Assembly: GCA_029204225.1 (NCBI GenBank)
Contig: CM055101.1
Coordinates: 39,597,627 to 39,661,626 of the forward strand
Direction of reading: 5' to 3'
Source of the DNA: Diphasiastrum complanatum
Taxonomy: Eukaryota > Streptophyta > Lycopodiopsida > Lycopodiales > Lycopodiaceae
Length of the DNA: 64,000 bases
A program made the translations under genes and the position numbers. Under the pieces are notes generated by a model. It saw only the letters and a list, made by a program, of their open reading frames with translations, made no database searches and had not been told where the DNA came from. Position 1 is the first letter of the stretch, and each line of letters opens with the position of its first letter. This document shows, piece after piece, positions 1-10,751 of the stretch.

Positions 1-380
1 CAAATCGTGTGTACATGTCATTTATTGCTTGAATGATCACAAAAATCATCCAGAAGCTACACAATCTCATCCATATGTGATTTAGACAAAACTTATAGGT
101 TCTAGGCAGATTGTTTCATACAAATAGATTGTATTTGAGTCAACTTGACATTTTTGGAATATTTCACACGTGTGAAATTCAGAGAACCATAACTTTTGCT
201 ATACTTCATCTTTTTTGATGATTAAAATCTTGTTTTAGAGAGATTGTCAAGCTAGTGAGATCTATCTCACAGTTTTTTGCTAAGTCTTACATAGGATTTG
301 GTTCTGTACCCTTGATTGGTTCCTATAGTGAGAAGAAAAGCAATTCTTTCATCCATCTTTTTTGATTTCCATCATTCTTT

Positions 381-1904
381 ATGACTTCAATGGGTGTCTT
401 TCTATTAGAAGCAAGTGAAAGATTGTCAACCTCCAATTACTCAATTTGGAAGGTTAGAATGGAATCTGTCTTAATACTACGAGATGTGATAGATATTGTA
501 CTTGGAATTGAAGAAGAACCACAAATTCCTCAAGAAATTCCAAAGTACAAAAAGAGAGCCAAGATGGCTCCACATTATATTAAGATGAATGTCTCAAATG
601 ACATCTTAAGAGAAATGGGTGCTTGTACTAATGCCAAAGATGCTTGGGATACTCTCAAGTCTATCTATGAGGCAAAAAATACTTCTAGACTTCTACCACT
701 AAGAAACCAAAATTTTCAAAGTGTACAAAGAAGTGATGAATGTGCTTCAGCTTATGTAATGAGAGTTAAAGACCTCCATAGAGAATTGTCATGAGATTCC
801 ATCAACCAAAATGAACTTGTTCAAGTCATACTTAATGGGTTAAAGGAGGAATATGACAACCTTGTTCAGAGTTATGCCATTAAGGAGGAGCTACCAAGTT
901 TGGAAGCACTCCAAAGTGTGCTCATTTCTGAAGAATCAAGACAAGAGTATAAACTCTTGAAAATGGAGAGACTATCTCTCAACATTGATGGTAAAGCTCT
1001 CTTTACCAAAGACAAGCACAAGACAAGAAGTAAGAATCAACACCAGTTCTTTTCAAGCAAGAACAATCTTATTTCCAAGGAGAAAAGAGATGAGGATGAG
1101 TCCTCTCAAGCTTCCACATCCAAGAAGAAGAAGAAAAACATCAAGTGTTTCTTTTGTGGCAAGAAGGGGCATTATGCCACCAATTGCTTCAAGAAGAAGA
1201 GTCAATTCAAGCAAGCCAACATTTCTAATGAAGAGAAGGAAGATGCTCATGCAAGTGATGACGAGGGATCTCTTATGGTCTCGAGTTTTTCTTCATCACC
1301 TTTCAAGAAGGATGGTTCGTGGTATATTGACATTGGAGCTTCCTCACATATGTGTAGCTCCAAGTATTCTTTTTCATCCATGCCACCTTATGAAGGAGCC
1401 AAGATATCCATCTACACAGCAAATGATCATGAGTGTGCTATTGAAGGCATAGGGACCATTCCCTTAAAGCTTTCTTCATCAAAAGTTCTTTCTCTGTCTA
1501 ATGTACTTTTTGTTCCCAAGCTAGCAAAAAATCTTATTAGTGTTGGACAATTGTTTGATAGTGGGCTAGATGTGAATTTCAATGTTGATACATGTACAAT
1601 TAAGAAGCATGATGAAAACCTTGCATTTGGGTCTAGATATGGTGGAGTCTACAAGCTTGATCCCAAAGAGTATGCTAACTCTTGTGATAGTGCTTTTGCT
1701 ACTCATATGTCTTTGGAGGAACTATGGCATAGAAGTTTGGGTCATCCTAACTATAATTCTATGGTGTCCATGGTCAAAAAAGCCAAAGCTATTGGCTTGC
1801 CTAATCTTATCTCCAAGAATTTCAAGCCATGTGAGGCTTGTGCCATATCTAAGTCTCATAAGAAGCCTTTTTCAAAGTCATCTATCAAGACTACACATCT
1901 TTGA
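381..1904 (+). pseudogene. Copia-A1 gag-protease-GAG-pre-integrase ORF, broken
   Basis: One reading frame carries 381-794 and 795-1904, interrupted by a TGA at 792-794. The first part is UBN2-type Copia gag (motif SNYSIWKVRME near the start). A canonical CX2CX4HX4C knuckle (CFFCGKKGHYATNC) lies near 1147-1188. The protease reads DIGASSHMC near 1330, where the family has DSGASSHM, so the residue after the catalytic Asp has changed. A GAG-pre-integrase segment (LWHRSLGHPNYNS) follows, then a short integrase zinc segment (CEACAISKSHKK). The frame ends at 1902-1904, where about 80 bases are missing relative to Copia-A2. Gag would package the element RNA in cytoplasmic particles; this copy could not make a full product. 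Confidence 0.88.
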
Positions 1905-3090
1905 TGATTTCACTAGATTTACTTGGGTATATCTTCTAGCTTCAAAATCTATGGTGTTTGACTATTTCCTAAAGTTCAAAGCTCTAGTTGAAAAGCAATT
2001 TTCTTACAAAATCAAAATTCTTAGAAGTCTTTATGGCTTAAAGCAAGCACCTAGATCATGGTATTCAAGACTCAACAACTTTCTACTTTCATTAGGATTT
2101 GTACTTAGTGACTATGATCCTTCTATGTACTTAAAATTTGATGGTAGTAATATTGTCATTCTCCTAATCTATGTAGATGATATTATTCTTAGTGGAAGTT
2201 GTTTGATGCTAGTTCAAGAAACCAAATATCCATTAGGAAAAGAATTTAAAATGCAAGATCTAGGAGAGATCCATTACATTTTGGGCCTTGAGATTGATTT
2301 TCATGAAGAGTATGCTTTTATTTGTCAATCTAGATATGTCTTTTCTATGTTGAGAAAATTCAATATGCAAAGTTGTAAAGGCATAGATACTCCCATGGAG
2401 CAACATGTAAAAGATCCTATTAAAGGTGATGAAAGATCCTTTGAGGACATCACACTTTATAGGAGTCTTATAGGCTCTTGAATTTGGCTTACTATCACTA
2501 GACCCGATTTGAGCTATTGTGTGCACAAATTGAGTCAATTTATGCAAGATCCCAAGATCCAACATTGGAAGATGGCCAAGAGAGTTCTAAGGTATGTATC
2601 TTCTACTCAAGATTATGGTTTATTGTACAAGAATGAAGATCTAACTATTGTTGGCTATTCAGATTCCGATTTTGCAAGTGATAAAATGGATCGAAAGTCC
2701 ATTAATGCATATACTATCTTTCTTGGAGGCAATCTTGTGTCTTGGCTTTCAAAGAAGTAGGATACCATATCTCTATCATCTTGTGAGGCCGAGTACAAAG
2801 CACTCATTACAACAACTAAAGAGGTGTTTTGGATCAAGAGGTTAATCATGGAGCTAAATTGCATCAAAGAGGATGATCTTCCCTTGATCAAATGTGACAA
2901 CATATCGGCACAAGCTCTTGCAAACAATCCTATTTTTCATGCAAGAAGCAAGCATATAGAAGTGGCACACCATTTTGTAAGGGAAAAGCTCATTGGAGGT
3001 GAAATCAACTTAGAACATGTCGACACATCTTCGTGTATTGCTGATCTTCTCACAAAGCCCACTTTGCAAAAGTGTCTTCTCAAAGCATAG
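1903..3090 (+). pseudogene. Copia-A1 integrase remnant fused to RT and RNase H
   Basis: A single frame runs through 1903-3090 with stops at 2479-2481 (TGA) and 2758-2760 (TAG). It opens inside the integrase core (FDDFTRFTWVYLL) and jumps near 2023 to the RT motif LYGLKQAPRSWY. The integrase core after the first Asp and the N-terminal half of RT are therefore deleted. RT keeps the catalytic box (IYVDDIIL) near 2170. RNase H retains YSDSDFASDK, SSCEAEYKAL and the tail HARSKHIEVAHHFVREK. Compared with Copia-A2 the same residues are present, so the lesion is a deletion private to this copy. Confidence 0.88.
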
Positions 3091-3775
3091 GTCTAATCTT
3101 GGTCTTATCTCAAGATCAATGCTTGATCCACATTAGATACATTTTTAGGAGGAGTGTCAAAATGTTGAAAAATCTATCTAATGTTGTGAGTATGGGTCCT
3201 AAAAATGCCAAAGATGAATTGAGCTCTTTTGGCTAGTAAAGACCCATCTTAGAATAAAATACTCAAGGTAGGTAGAAGTAGAAACTCGAGCTGCCATAGG
3301 AATTGCCATTTGTACTTTACATGCCACATTTAATGCATGAAAAGACTATGTGGCACAATTAGACATAGTGAGGTGGCTTGGATAAGTCTAGATAGCTTGA
3401 GAGGTGGATCCACAACTCCAATTCAACTCAAAGTAGGAGAAGAGTCCATGGATCTATATATATGTGATGTACTCTCATCGAGAGAATGATGAAATTTGTG
3501 TGTAATGCAAATTTGGAGACAAGGTCTTTGTGCCCTCTCTCTCTCCACGAGTTTTGTACTTTCTATTTTCTCTCTCTAGTTGAGTAGAGGCATTTATGAT
3601 GCTTTGTCTTATGTTTTGTTGACAGATCTTGCTTGTAACACAATAATATTGCTTGTATGATCAGTTTTCCTAGTGACAACCAATGCTAGTCTGATCTTTA
3701 TGGTGTTATTGTGCTTATGAGATCAAAAGTACATGTGTAGGGCGTCCCACACGTGTAAATTCAGCAATTCTGGTA
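3091..3775 (+). repeat. Copia-A1 polypurine tract and 3' LTR-like region
   Basis: A purine run (taggaggag, 3146-3154) is followed directly by TGTCAAAATG at 3155, the usual polypurine tract/LTR start layout. A TATA-like run lies at 3455-3463 and an oddly repeated CT-rich tract around 3535-3580. The right limit, near 3775, is where Gypsy-1 coding similarity begins. No intact 5' LTR partner is available for exact LTR ends, so they are approximate. Confidence 0.6.
3455..3463 (+). promoter_or_regulatory. TATA-like box in Copia-A1 3' LTR
   Basis: The run ctatatatatg sits about 300 bases into the LTR-like region, where a U3 promoter would be. Position and composition only; activity is not shown. 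Confidence 0.4.
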
Positions 3776-3777
3776 CT

Positions 3778-4952
3778 GTGTCCACGTAAAATAAGGCAAC
3801 ATCTGCCAACTCATCGTCGGGTTGGGTTGCAATCTCCCTTCCCTTGATTCGTGACACATGATCTGCCATGTAGTGTTGTTTTCCCTTGCGAACTACTATT
3901 CAAAAATCAAACTCCAATAATAGAAGTAGCCATCTGGTGATTCTTCTAGTGTTGCAAGTTTTATTAACGAGATAGAGCAAGGGTTGATGGCCCGTATAAA
4001 AAGCAAAATGTGTGGCCATCAAGTAATGTCGAAATTTCTTAACCGCATAGATCATTGCTAGTGCTTCCCGCTCTGTGGTTGAATAGTTCATTTCGGTATC
4101 ACTGAGTTGTCGGCTTGCAAACCGGATTAGAAAATCCTTTTTGTGTTCACCTGGCTGGGTTAAGACTGCTCCAACTGCATACTTCGATGCGTCTGTATGC
4201 AAGTGAAACTCAATGGACCAATTGGGTGGGTGTAAGATTGGTGCTGAAACCAATGCATCCTTAAGCTTTTGGAAAACCTTTAGGGCCTCTTCATTCCAAT
4301 GTGGATCCGTTGTGAGTTTGTAGATTGGTCTGGCTAACTCCGCAAAATCAAGAATGAAGATCCTATAATAGTTAGCATGACCCATGAAAATGTAGACCTC
4401 GCGGATTGTTCCCGGTGGTGGTAGATCAATAATAATCCTGATCTTTGATAGATCTGTGGCAATCCCGTGTCTTGACACTATATGGCCGAGAATCAAGCCA
4501 TGTGTCACCCAGAATTGACATTTTTTTGGATTCAGGGAGATCTGGTATTCGCGACATTTTTGTAACACCTTCTCCAAATCGGATAAGTGTTCTGAATCTA
4601 GTCCATGCACGCACAGATCGTCCAAGAATATTTTCAGAAAATTTTGCAAATAATCTTTGAATGCCGCCTGCATGACTCGCTGGAAAGTGTTTGGGGCATT
4701 GCAAAGTCCGAATGGCATCACTTTATAGGCATAGGTTCTCCATTCCATGGCAAATGTTGTCTTGTGCTGGTCCTGGGGGACTATTTTCACTTGGTTGTAG
4801 CCGCTGAAGCCATCCAGAAAACTGTAGGCTTCGGTACCAGCTACCCTGTCGAGGACACTTTCCTTAAATGGTAAAGGAAAATGGTCCTTTTTGGTGACTG
4901 CATTTAGCGTCTTTACTCCTGCTTGATTAGTTTTGTATAATTCGGGTTGCAA
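3778..4952 (-). pseudogene. Gypsy-1 reverse transcriptase and RNase H
   Basis: The 350-residue frame (4952-3900) starts inside RT. Visible motifs are FLDGFSGYNQVKI, VMPFGLCNAPNTFQRVM and the catalytic box IFLDDLCVHG. Next come the RT C-terminus (LGHIVSRHGI), then RNase H with HTDASKYAVGAVL and STTEREALAMIYAVKKFRHYL. Past a TGA at about 3900-3902 the same frame continues for some 38 residues with the expected RNase H tail (MADHVSRIKGREI), so the stop is a secondary lesion. No integrase follows. Confidence 0.88.
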
Positions 4953-6082
4953 CGGTAGTAACGGCTCACCTTGGAGATTGCTCCATCCATCAAGGGTATG
5001 GTATGTTGGACTATTGTTGGCGGAATGCCCTTTAGATCACTATAGCTTCAAGCAAAACAGTCTTTATATTCCACCAACAAGGATCGTAGTCTCTTGAACT
5101 ACGTGGGTGTTAACTGCTCTCCCACATGCACTATCTTTTCTTTTTCTCGTGGCTCTGCAAGATTCATCGACTGTGTTCGTGCAGGTCCCTCGAAGACTTG
5201 TTCCGCTGGTGCCTGACTTTGATTAGATTCTCGTTGGGCTTGCGGCATCATGATTACCACGTCGTCCAAAGTATAGTTCTTGAAAGTATCAGGCATCTTG
5301 TGAACTAGAGCTCATCGAGATTCCTCTTTCAACATATTGATCTTGGCCCGACTGGTCATTTTTTGATTTTCTGTCACCTGCGTAGAAGATGACGCTGTAT
5401 TTGAGTCGAACTGGATTGACTTTGAGGAATCCAACACCTTCTTCTTGTTCTTTTTTGTCATTTTGGTGGGTTCATCCTTGTTGTCTTTCTTCGAGACTGC
5501 CGTGACATTCGCCTCATGGTTGTGAATATCAATGTCTACTATAGCTATCGCCTCTTCGGGTAGGTCACTCCATCGGATCACATGGTTGTAGCGTTGCTTC
5601 AACTGATTCTTCTTATTCACAAGTGCCTTGGGTGGATCGATCCTTGAGACTTTCGCCATAGCAGACTTTTGTGGTAGTTGAGCTGCTACCTTCTTGGTTC
5701 CGTAATGATTTGGGTCCATGTGGTGTAGGACATGTTCATCAGTCAGCTCAATCTCCTTATTATAAGTTAGAGCATGTTGCCAAGGGACTAGATCATCGTC
5801 CACTGGGTTCTCAATAGGCTCCGTTGACAGCCATGCTATGTTTATCATATTCACCCCAAATGTGATTGGTGTGTCCATAGTGTAACATTTGGGTGAAGAT
5901 GTACTAGGTTCTGGATCTGATTCATATTGACATGCCTGGCAGTCAATAGTTGCTAATGCATCTGTCCATCTCACGACATCCGTCTCTGAATGATAGTGAC
6001 CTCCCTTGGCTAGCCTTGGACGATCAATCGTATGATCTGTCATGGATGATCCGTTATCAGTCTTGGGTGCAATAGTTTTCAC
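4953..6082 (-). pseudogene. Gypsy-1 protease-RT linker region
   Basis: Two open stretches (6082-5312 and 5296-5099) fill the space between protease and RT. The protein is polar and charged, with a Lys-rich run (KMTKKNKKKVLDSSKS) and no recognised catalytic motif. Position in the element is the only basis for naming it a linker. Bases 4953-5098 are frameshifted relative to the RT frame. Confidence 0.6.
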
Positions 6083-6112
6083 CGCCCATGTGGTTGGATC
6101 AACCTTTACAGT

Positions 6113-6727
6113 CTATTCTCTGTCCTCAAAGGTGAGTTTCCTTGTACCCCAGTTGTGTACTACTTGTGCAGTCCTCAACCGAGGTCTTCCCAGTAAAACA
6201 CGGTATGCAGATGGAGATTTAGGTATATCCATGACTGCAAAAGTAATCACAAACTGCATGCATGCTATCTTTACGGGGATATCGGCAACTACACATTTTG
6301 GTTTCACACAGGATTGATCTTCTAGCTTGATGGCAAATCTTGTTGGCTTCAATCCTTGTAGACCCCATTTTTCATATAAAGTAGTGGAGATCAGATTGAC
6401 ACCCGATCCTCCATCTACCACTATCACCTCGTCTTCGTATCTCTTGTGTTTGATTGGCAAAGTGATGTTGTGTTCCTCACTTTTCCATGCTGCTCCGATG
6501 TGGAGGACGTTATTTGTTTCATCATAGCCCGCACAATATATGGGCTCGAGCGCTACTGGCTCCTCATCCGCTTTGGCCCATTCAGCTAGAAGGCTTTTCG
6601 CTTGTGGTGCAATCCATAGTAGTTCTCCGAGTGGTAAACTAACATGGCTTGACAGCAAAAGTGTGAGCCTTGCAGTGTGTGGTTCCTCGGGCTCCACCAT
6701 GTGAAAAGGTGGTTCATGTTGGTGCAA
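6113..6727 (-). pseudogene. Gypsy-1 aspartic protease
   Basis: The 204-residue frame contains VIVVDGGSGVNLIS, matching the catalytic D-[ST]-G-type loop of retroviral-like proteases in its DGGSG form common in plant Gypsy elements. A later FVITFAVMDIP and a hydrophobic segment near RVLLGRPRLR match the flap and C-terminal parts of retropepsin-like domains. It lies between gag and RT, as expected. The product would process the polyprotein in virus-like particles. Confidence 0.8.
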
Positions 6728-6865
6728 CCGATCATTCTGATCAGTGCACAGTGGTGAGCCCGCTTGCGGTTCCCGTTCAACGCCGACTGGAGGTTTTGTG
6801 GGATGGTCTCTTTCTTGCTCTTTTTTCTCTGCTTGTGCTTTCTATATCCAGTGTCTTATTTTTTG

Positions 6866-8532
6866 TTACTGTCTTCTCTCTTCCCTCACATTTGGATATG
6901 GCGCTGAAGTTGAGGGTTGGTCGTCAGTGACCGATGGTGGTGGTGAGGGAGTCACTTTCTTCTTCTTCTGTGCTCGCGTAACAGCTAACACAGGAGCGTG
7001 GAATTGTCGATCTTCCGATGGCATCCCCGCTGGAACTGCTGGTTGTTGTATGGCAATGAGATTAAGAGGTGCACTGGTTCCAGGTTTAAATGGACAATTC
7101 TTGTAATAGTGTCCATAACCGCATTCTTGGCAGGAGGTTGTATATTGTCCCTTGTAGGGACATTCTGCTATTCTGTGTCCTTCGCCGCATCTGTAGCAGC
7201 CGTAATTTATTCCGCCTGGGCGCTGAGTTTGAGCTACATAGGCCAAAACATATTCATTTATGGCAGGATCCATAAATGGTTCATCTGGTCCGTACCATTG
7301 CTGCTGCTCAGGTTGAGGTGGCATTTGCATCTCTGGTTCTGTTGTTGTCAGATTTACATGGGCCACTTGTTGATTGGCTGGCCCTGGTGGAGCAGGTAAG
7401 GCCATATGTTGTGGGTTATTTGGTGCGCCATACCTTGGTGCCGCATTGGGTGCCCCTTGATGATAAGGATAGGAAGTCTGATAAGGACTTACCTTCTGTT
7501 GAACAATCCGGGGGTTAAACGGGCAAATGTCATATCGTGCGATGTTGCATTGCAAAGATGGCAGAATCTATGTGTCAGTCTCAGATTTTGCTTTAGCACT
7601 AGACACTTGTTCGTTGTATGGTTTTGCATGCATACTGAACACCATACATTCTCCTATCGAGGATACTGCAACTGGTTTGGTTCTGGTTGATGTGGAGTTA
7701 CTGCTACAGTTCCTTGTAAGGCCTTCAGTTTTTGGTCAAACTGCGCCGTAAGTTGCTCCATCTGCTGTTTGTGTAATTTTGTCATTTGCTCCAACAACAG
7801 TTCTGTGGATAGAACGGATGCGTTTGGTGATGATGATGCGATCGAGGGAGTAGGAGTGTGGGTGAAAGGATATTCGTCGTTAGATCCCTCATCCTCTTCC
7901 CTGATGGCATCTTCCATAGCTTCTTGCAGAGTAGCATACTGCTCTCATCGTTTCAGTTCTCTTTTGATGCTTCGTGGTAATCCGGCTAGGAACCACATGA
8001 TCACCGCATGATCGGGAGTTAGGGCTGTATTGCACTCGGATTGTAGATGTTTGATCCGTTCAATATAATCTCGAACCCTTTCTCATTTTCCCATCTTGAC
8101 TTTGCTTAGCAGGAGAAATGGGTCTTCCAAGAACTTTCTTGGTTTAAAGCGTGTAATGAGAGCCGCTTTAACTGCTTCCCAGGTGGATTTTTCTTTCTCT
8201 GACAGGTTGAAAGACCAATCCTAAGCCACTGCCAGTAAGGACATAGGAAATAACATCAGTTTTTCCGCAGATGTCCGTTCACCGTAGATTTCACAAGCTT
8301 GCTCGTAGATTTGGAGAAATCGGATGGGATCTGATGATTCGTCGTATTTTGGTATTTCCATCCGTGGTGCTCTCCGGACTGCTTGCAAGGGAGCGACAGG
8401 TATGGGTTGGCCCATTGGATCCATTGGTGCTAGTTCCGGTTCTGCCTCTTGTTGCACAGCTGCTAATCTAGGAAGGTGTGGTGCTTGATTTGCTATCCTT
8501 CGTGCTATTGATCGTCCCAATCTTAGATTCAT
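6866..8532 (-). pseudogene. Gypsy-1 gag with two short-spaced zinc knuckles
   Basis: Starts at the Met at 8532. 8532-8221 holds the retrotransposon gag core (IPKYDESSDPIRFLQIYEQACE). The translation continues through stops to about 7946 (WFLAGLPRSIKREMKR). 7917-7654 is an acidic, Gln-rich, probably coiled segment, and 7555-6866 is a Pro/Gln-rich nucleocapsid. Two knuckles are visible: CYRCGEGHRIAEC and CQECGYGHYYKNC. Both read CX2CX3HX4C, one residue shorter than the canonical CX2CX4HX4C. Stops near 8221, 8091 and 7946 and frame changes make it non-functional. Confidence 0.82.
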
Positions 8533-9827
8533 CCGATGCTGGGTTCCAAAGTGATTGGATCTTGCTTATACAGTAGGATGCAGTCGAGATCTTCAAGGAT
8601 CTTATTGATCTGATCGGCCGGAAGTGAATTCTAGGCCTTTTACGGTGGTTTTTCCTTGATAACTTTTTACTCCTTGCATTGATTGACCCGAGATTTTGAT
8701 AGTAGCTGGATCTGATGCAGATCTTTCCACTGATCTGGTGTGCTGGGATTATCTCGTGCGAGGGTTGGCTGTGCGAGGGTCCTTTAGTTATTTTTGCAGG
8801 TAAAAAACTTGATATCTTTCATATCTTTGGGAAGAAACTCTCGCAAGGTTCACAGTAGCTGGATCTGGGTCAGATTTTACTATAGAATTCTCTACAAGAG
8901 TTAACTCTTGCAAGAAGTGAAAATTTCACTGTTTGCGAGGGTTCAAAACCACTTTTTTGGCTTGATCTTCACTAGATCTTCACACTAACTCTCGCAGACT
9001 TCATCACTGATGTAAATTGACATTCTAAATTGATTGAGAGGGTCTACGAGAGTTCTTACTGGAAGGATTTGCTGATCATCACTTTTTAGTGATTTTTTTT
9101 GCACTTAAATCCAATTTTCTACTCACTGGAATCAAACTAGCTCTCGCACTCTCTTTTCTGTCCTGGTCTCATTGAGATGGAACTTCAGAATCCTCTGCGA
9201 GAGTTCTTGACCACTGGAACTGAAAATTCTGTTGTTTGCGAGGGTTCACTGGTACTTTCCCATTTTTTTTTCACTGGGAACTCTCGCACATGCACTTAGA
9301 TATCAAACTAGCTCTCGCAAGTTTCTCTGAGTCCTGGTCTCACTGAGATGGAACTTCAAAGGGCTCTATGAGAGTTCTTATGAAGATTTGAATTTTTTTG
9401 GATTTTTTCAAGGGTTTTTTGAATTTTTTTATGATTTTTCTCTGATTTTTACAATCTGCTAGGAACTAACTCTCGTAGGCTTCTATGCAGGTCTGGGACA
9501 GTACCTTGGAGCTGTTGCCAGTCATGCAAGAATTAATTCTCACTGATTCTGGAGATATAAAAATCTGATGAGATTTTAAGTTCTTTTTCCCTCCAAAATG
9601 TAGATTGGTGTGTTTTTTTGGGTTTTTTGGCTGGTTGGTTTGGGTTTCAAGCCCTTAGAGGCTGTTCAGGGCATCCTCTACCCTCTCACGCCTCCTCCAC
9701 TAGTTGTGAATAGTCCAAACACAAAAAAATACAGAAAACTAACTCTAAACTCCCAAAAATCTACCTAAACTACTCTAAAAAACAAGAAAATAGCTAAAAT
9801 GCAACTAGACTAGTTAGTGGAAACCTA
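8533..9827 (-). other. Gypsy-1 leader with repeated CTCTCGCA motifs
   Basis: No gene. This 1.3 kb between the primer site and gag holds at least a dozen copies or near copies of CTCTCGCA or its complement TGCGAGAG, in both orientations, between about 8755 and 9480. It also holds two copies of a roughly 80-base unit (9131-9212 and 9302-9380, 171 bases apart). Poly-T runs and a region of tctaaact repeats fill the rest. Confidence 0.65.
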
Positions 9828-9845
9828 TCCCCGACAACAGCGCCA
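9828..9845 (-). other. Gypsy-1 primer binding site (tRNA-Asp type)
   Basis: On the minus strand it reads TGGCGCTGTTGTCGGGGA, complementary to the 3' end of plant tRNA-Asp(GUC) (TCCCCGGCAACGGCGCCA, from memory) with two mismatches. It sits two bases beyond an LTR end of the form CTACA, exactly where a primer site should be. Confidence 0.85.
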
Positions 9846-9980
9846 ATTGTAGTCGATTGCAGTATAGGGGTCTGTTCACTAGGAGCCGCCCGTGCACACC
9901 TGCATAGCAAGAGAGAGAGAAAGAAGATAGACAGAGGTAGAGAGATAGAAGGAGAGATGAGAGAGAGAGGAGAGAGAGTT

Positions 9981-10108
<128 letters not shown>

Positions 10109-10144
10109 GAGAAAAATGGAGATGATTACAATGGAAAATGGCCT

Positions 10145-10153
10145 CTTTATATA
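10145..10153 (-). promoter_or_regulatory. Gypsy-1 LTR TATA box
   Basis: The minus strand reads CTATATAAAG, a near-consensus TATA box, about 40 bases upstream of the AATAAA. This gives a compact promoter-to-R-region arrangement inside the LTR. Confidence 0.6.
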
Positions 10154-10610
10154 GTTGAGGAGGGAGGGCCATCTTGGCTCTCATTGGCCTATTTACAATG
10201 GCATTCTAGCCCTTCAAACTAATCGAACTTCAATCTAATGGTTCATTAGGAAAAGGGCCAAACTCACATGATTCATGTGAGTTTGAGAGATTCCCTTTTA
10301 ACTTAGAACCTTATGAACTTGACTTTGGGCTTTTTAATTAGTTTATTCTAATTAAGGCCCCAAGTCTTTTATTCAAGTTCTACCTAACCATTTTGCGTGC
10401 TCATTGGGTTGGGCTTACACACGCAGGACGCCAGTGCCCTCACACTTGTTATTCTAGCTGTACACTGTATTGTGGCGGAGCCCATTAGGTAAGGCTTCGC
10501 CAACAATATTTCAAGTGGTGGGACCCACCTGTTCATTATTGTGCAAGAAATACCCACAACAGGGTCCACGGCCCAAAGTAGTGCCTGTCCCTCGGCACTA
10601 GGCTGCAACT

Positions 10611-10751
10611 GTCATGAAGGGGCGTTGTTGTCGGTTCTTTTATTGCTGGGACATGGGTGCTTCAGGAAAAGCTTGGATAAAATTTTCTTACGTAAAACCT
10701 GAGGCTTTATTGGATGATGGCGATCAGCAAGAACTTGGACTTGCCAGATTT
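10611..10751. other. Spacer between Gypsy-1 LTR and Gypsy-2 gag
   Basis: No feature recognised. A + strand open frame crosses it (10614-10847) but overlaps Gypsy-2 gag on the other strand and has no family signature. Confidence 0.4.

Larger units (their letters stand above)
1..3775 (+). mobile_element. Copia-A1, degenerate Ty1/Copia retrotransposon
   Basis: Seen: gag, CCHC zinc knuckle, protease, GAG-pre-integrase, a shortened integrase, RT and RNase H in Copia order, then a purine tract (3146-3154) and an LTR-like 3' region. Bases 1-380 match the leader of Copia-A2 (reverse complement of roughly 17320-17720), including a stretch around 150-185 with a cacacgtgtg motif, so the 5' end lies at or before the window edge. 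No TGGTATCAGAG-type primer site was found upstream of gag. The element is non-autonomous because of stops and deletions. Confidence 0.9.
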
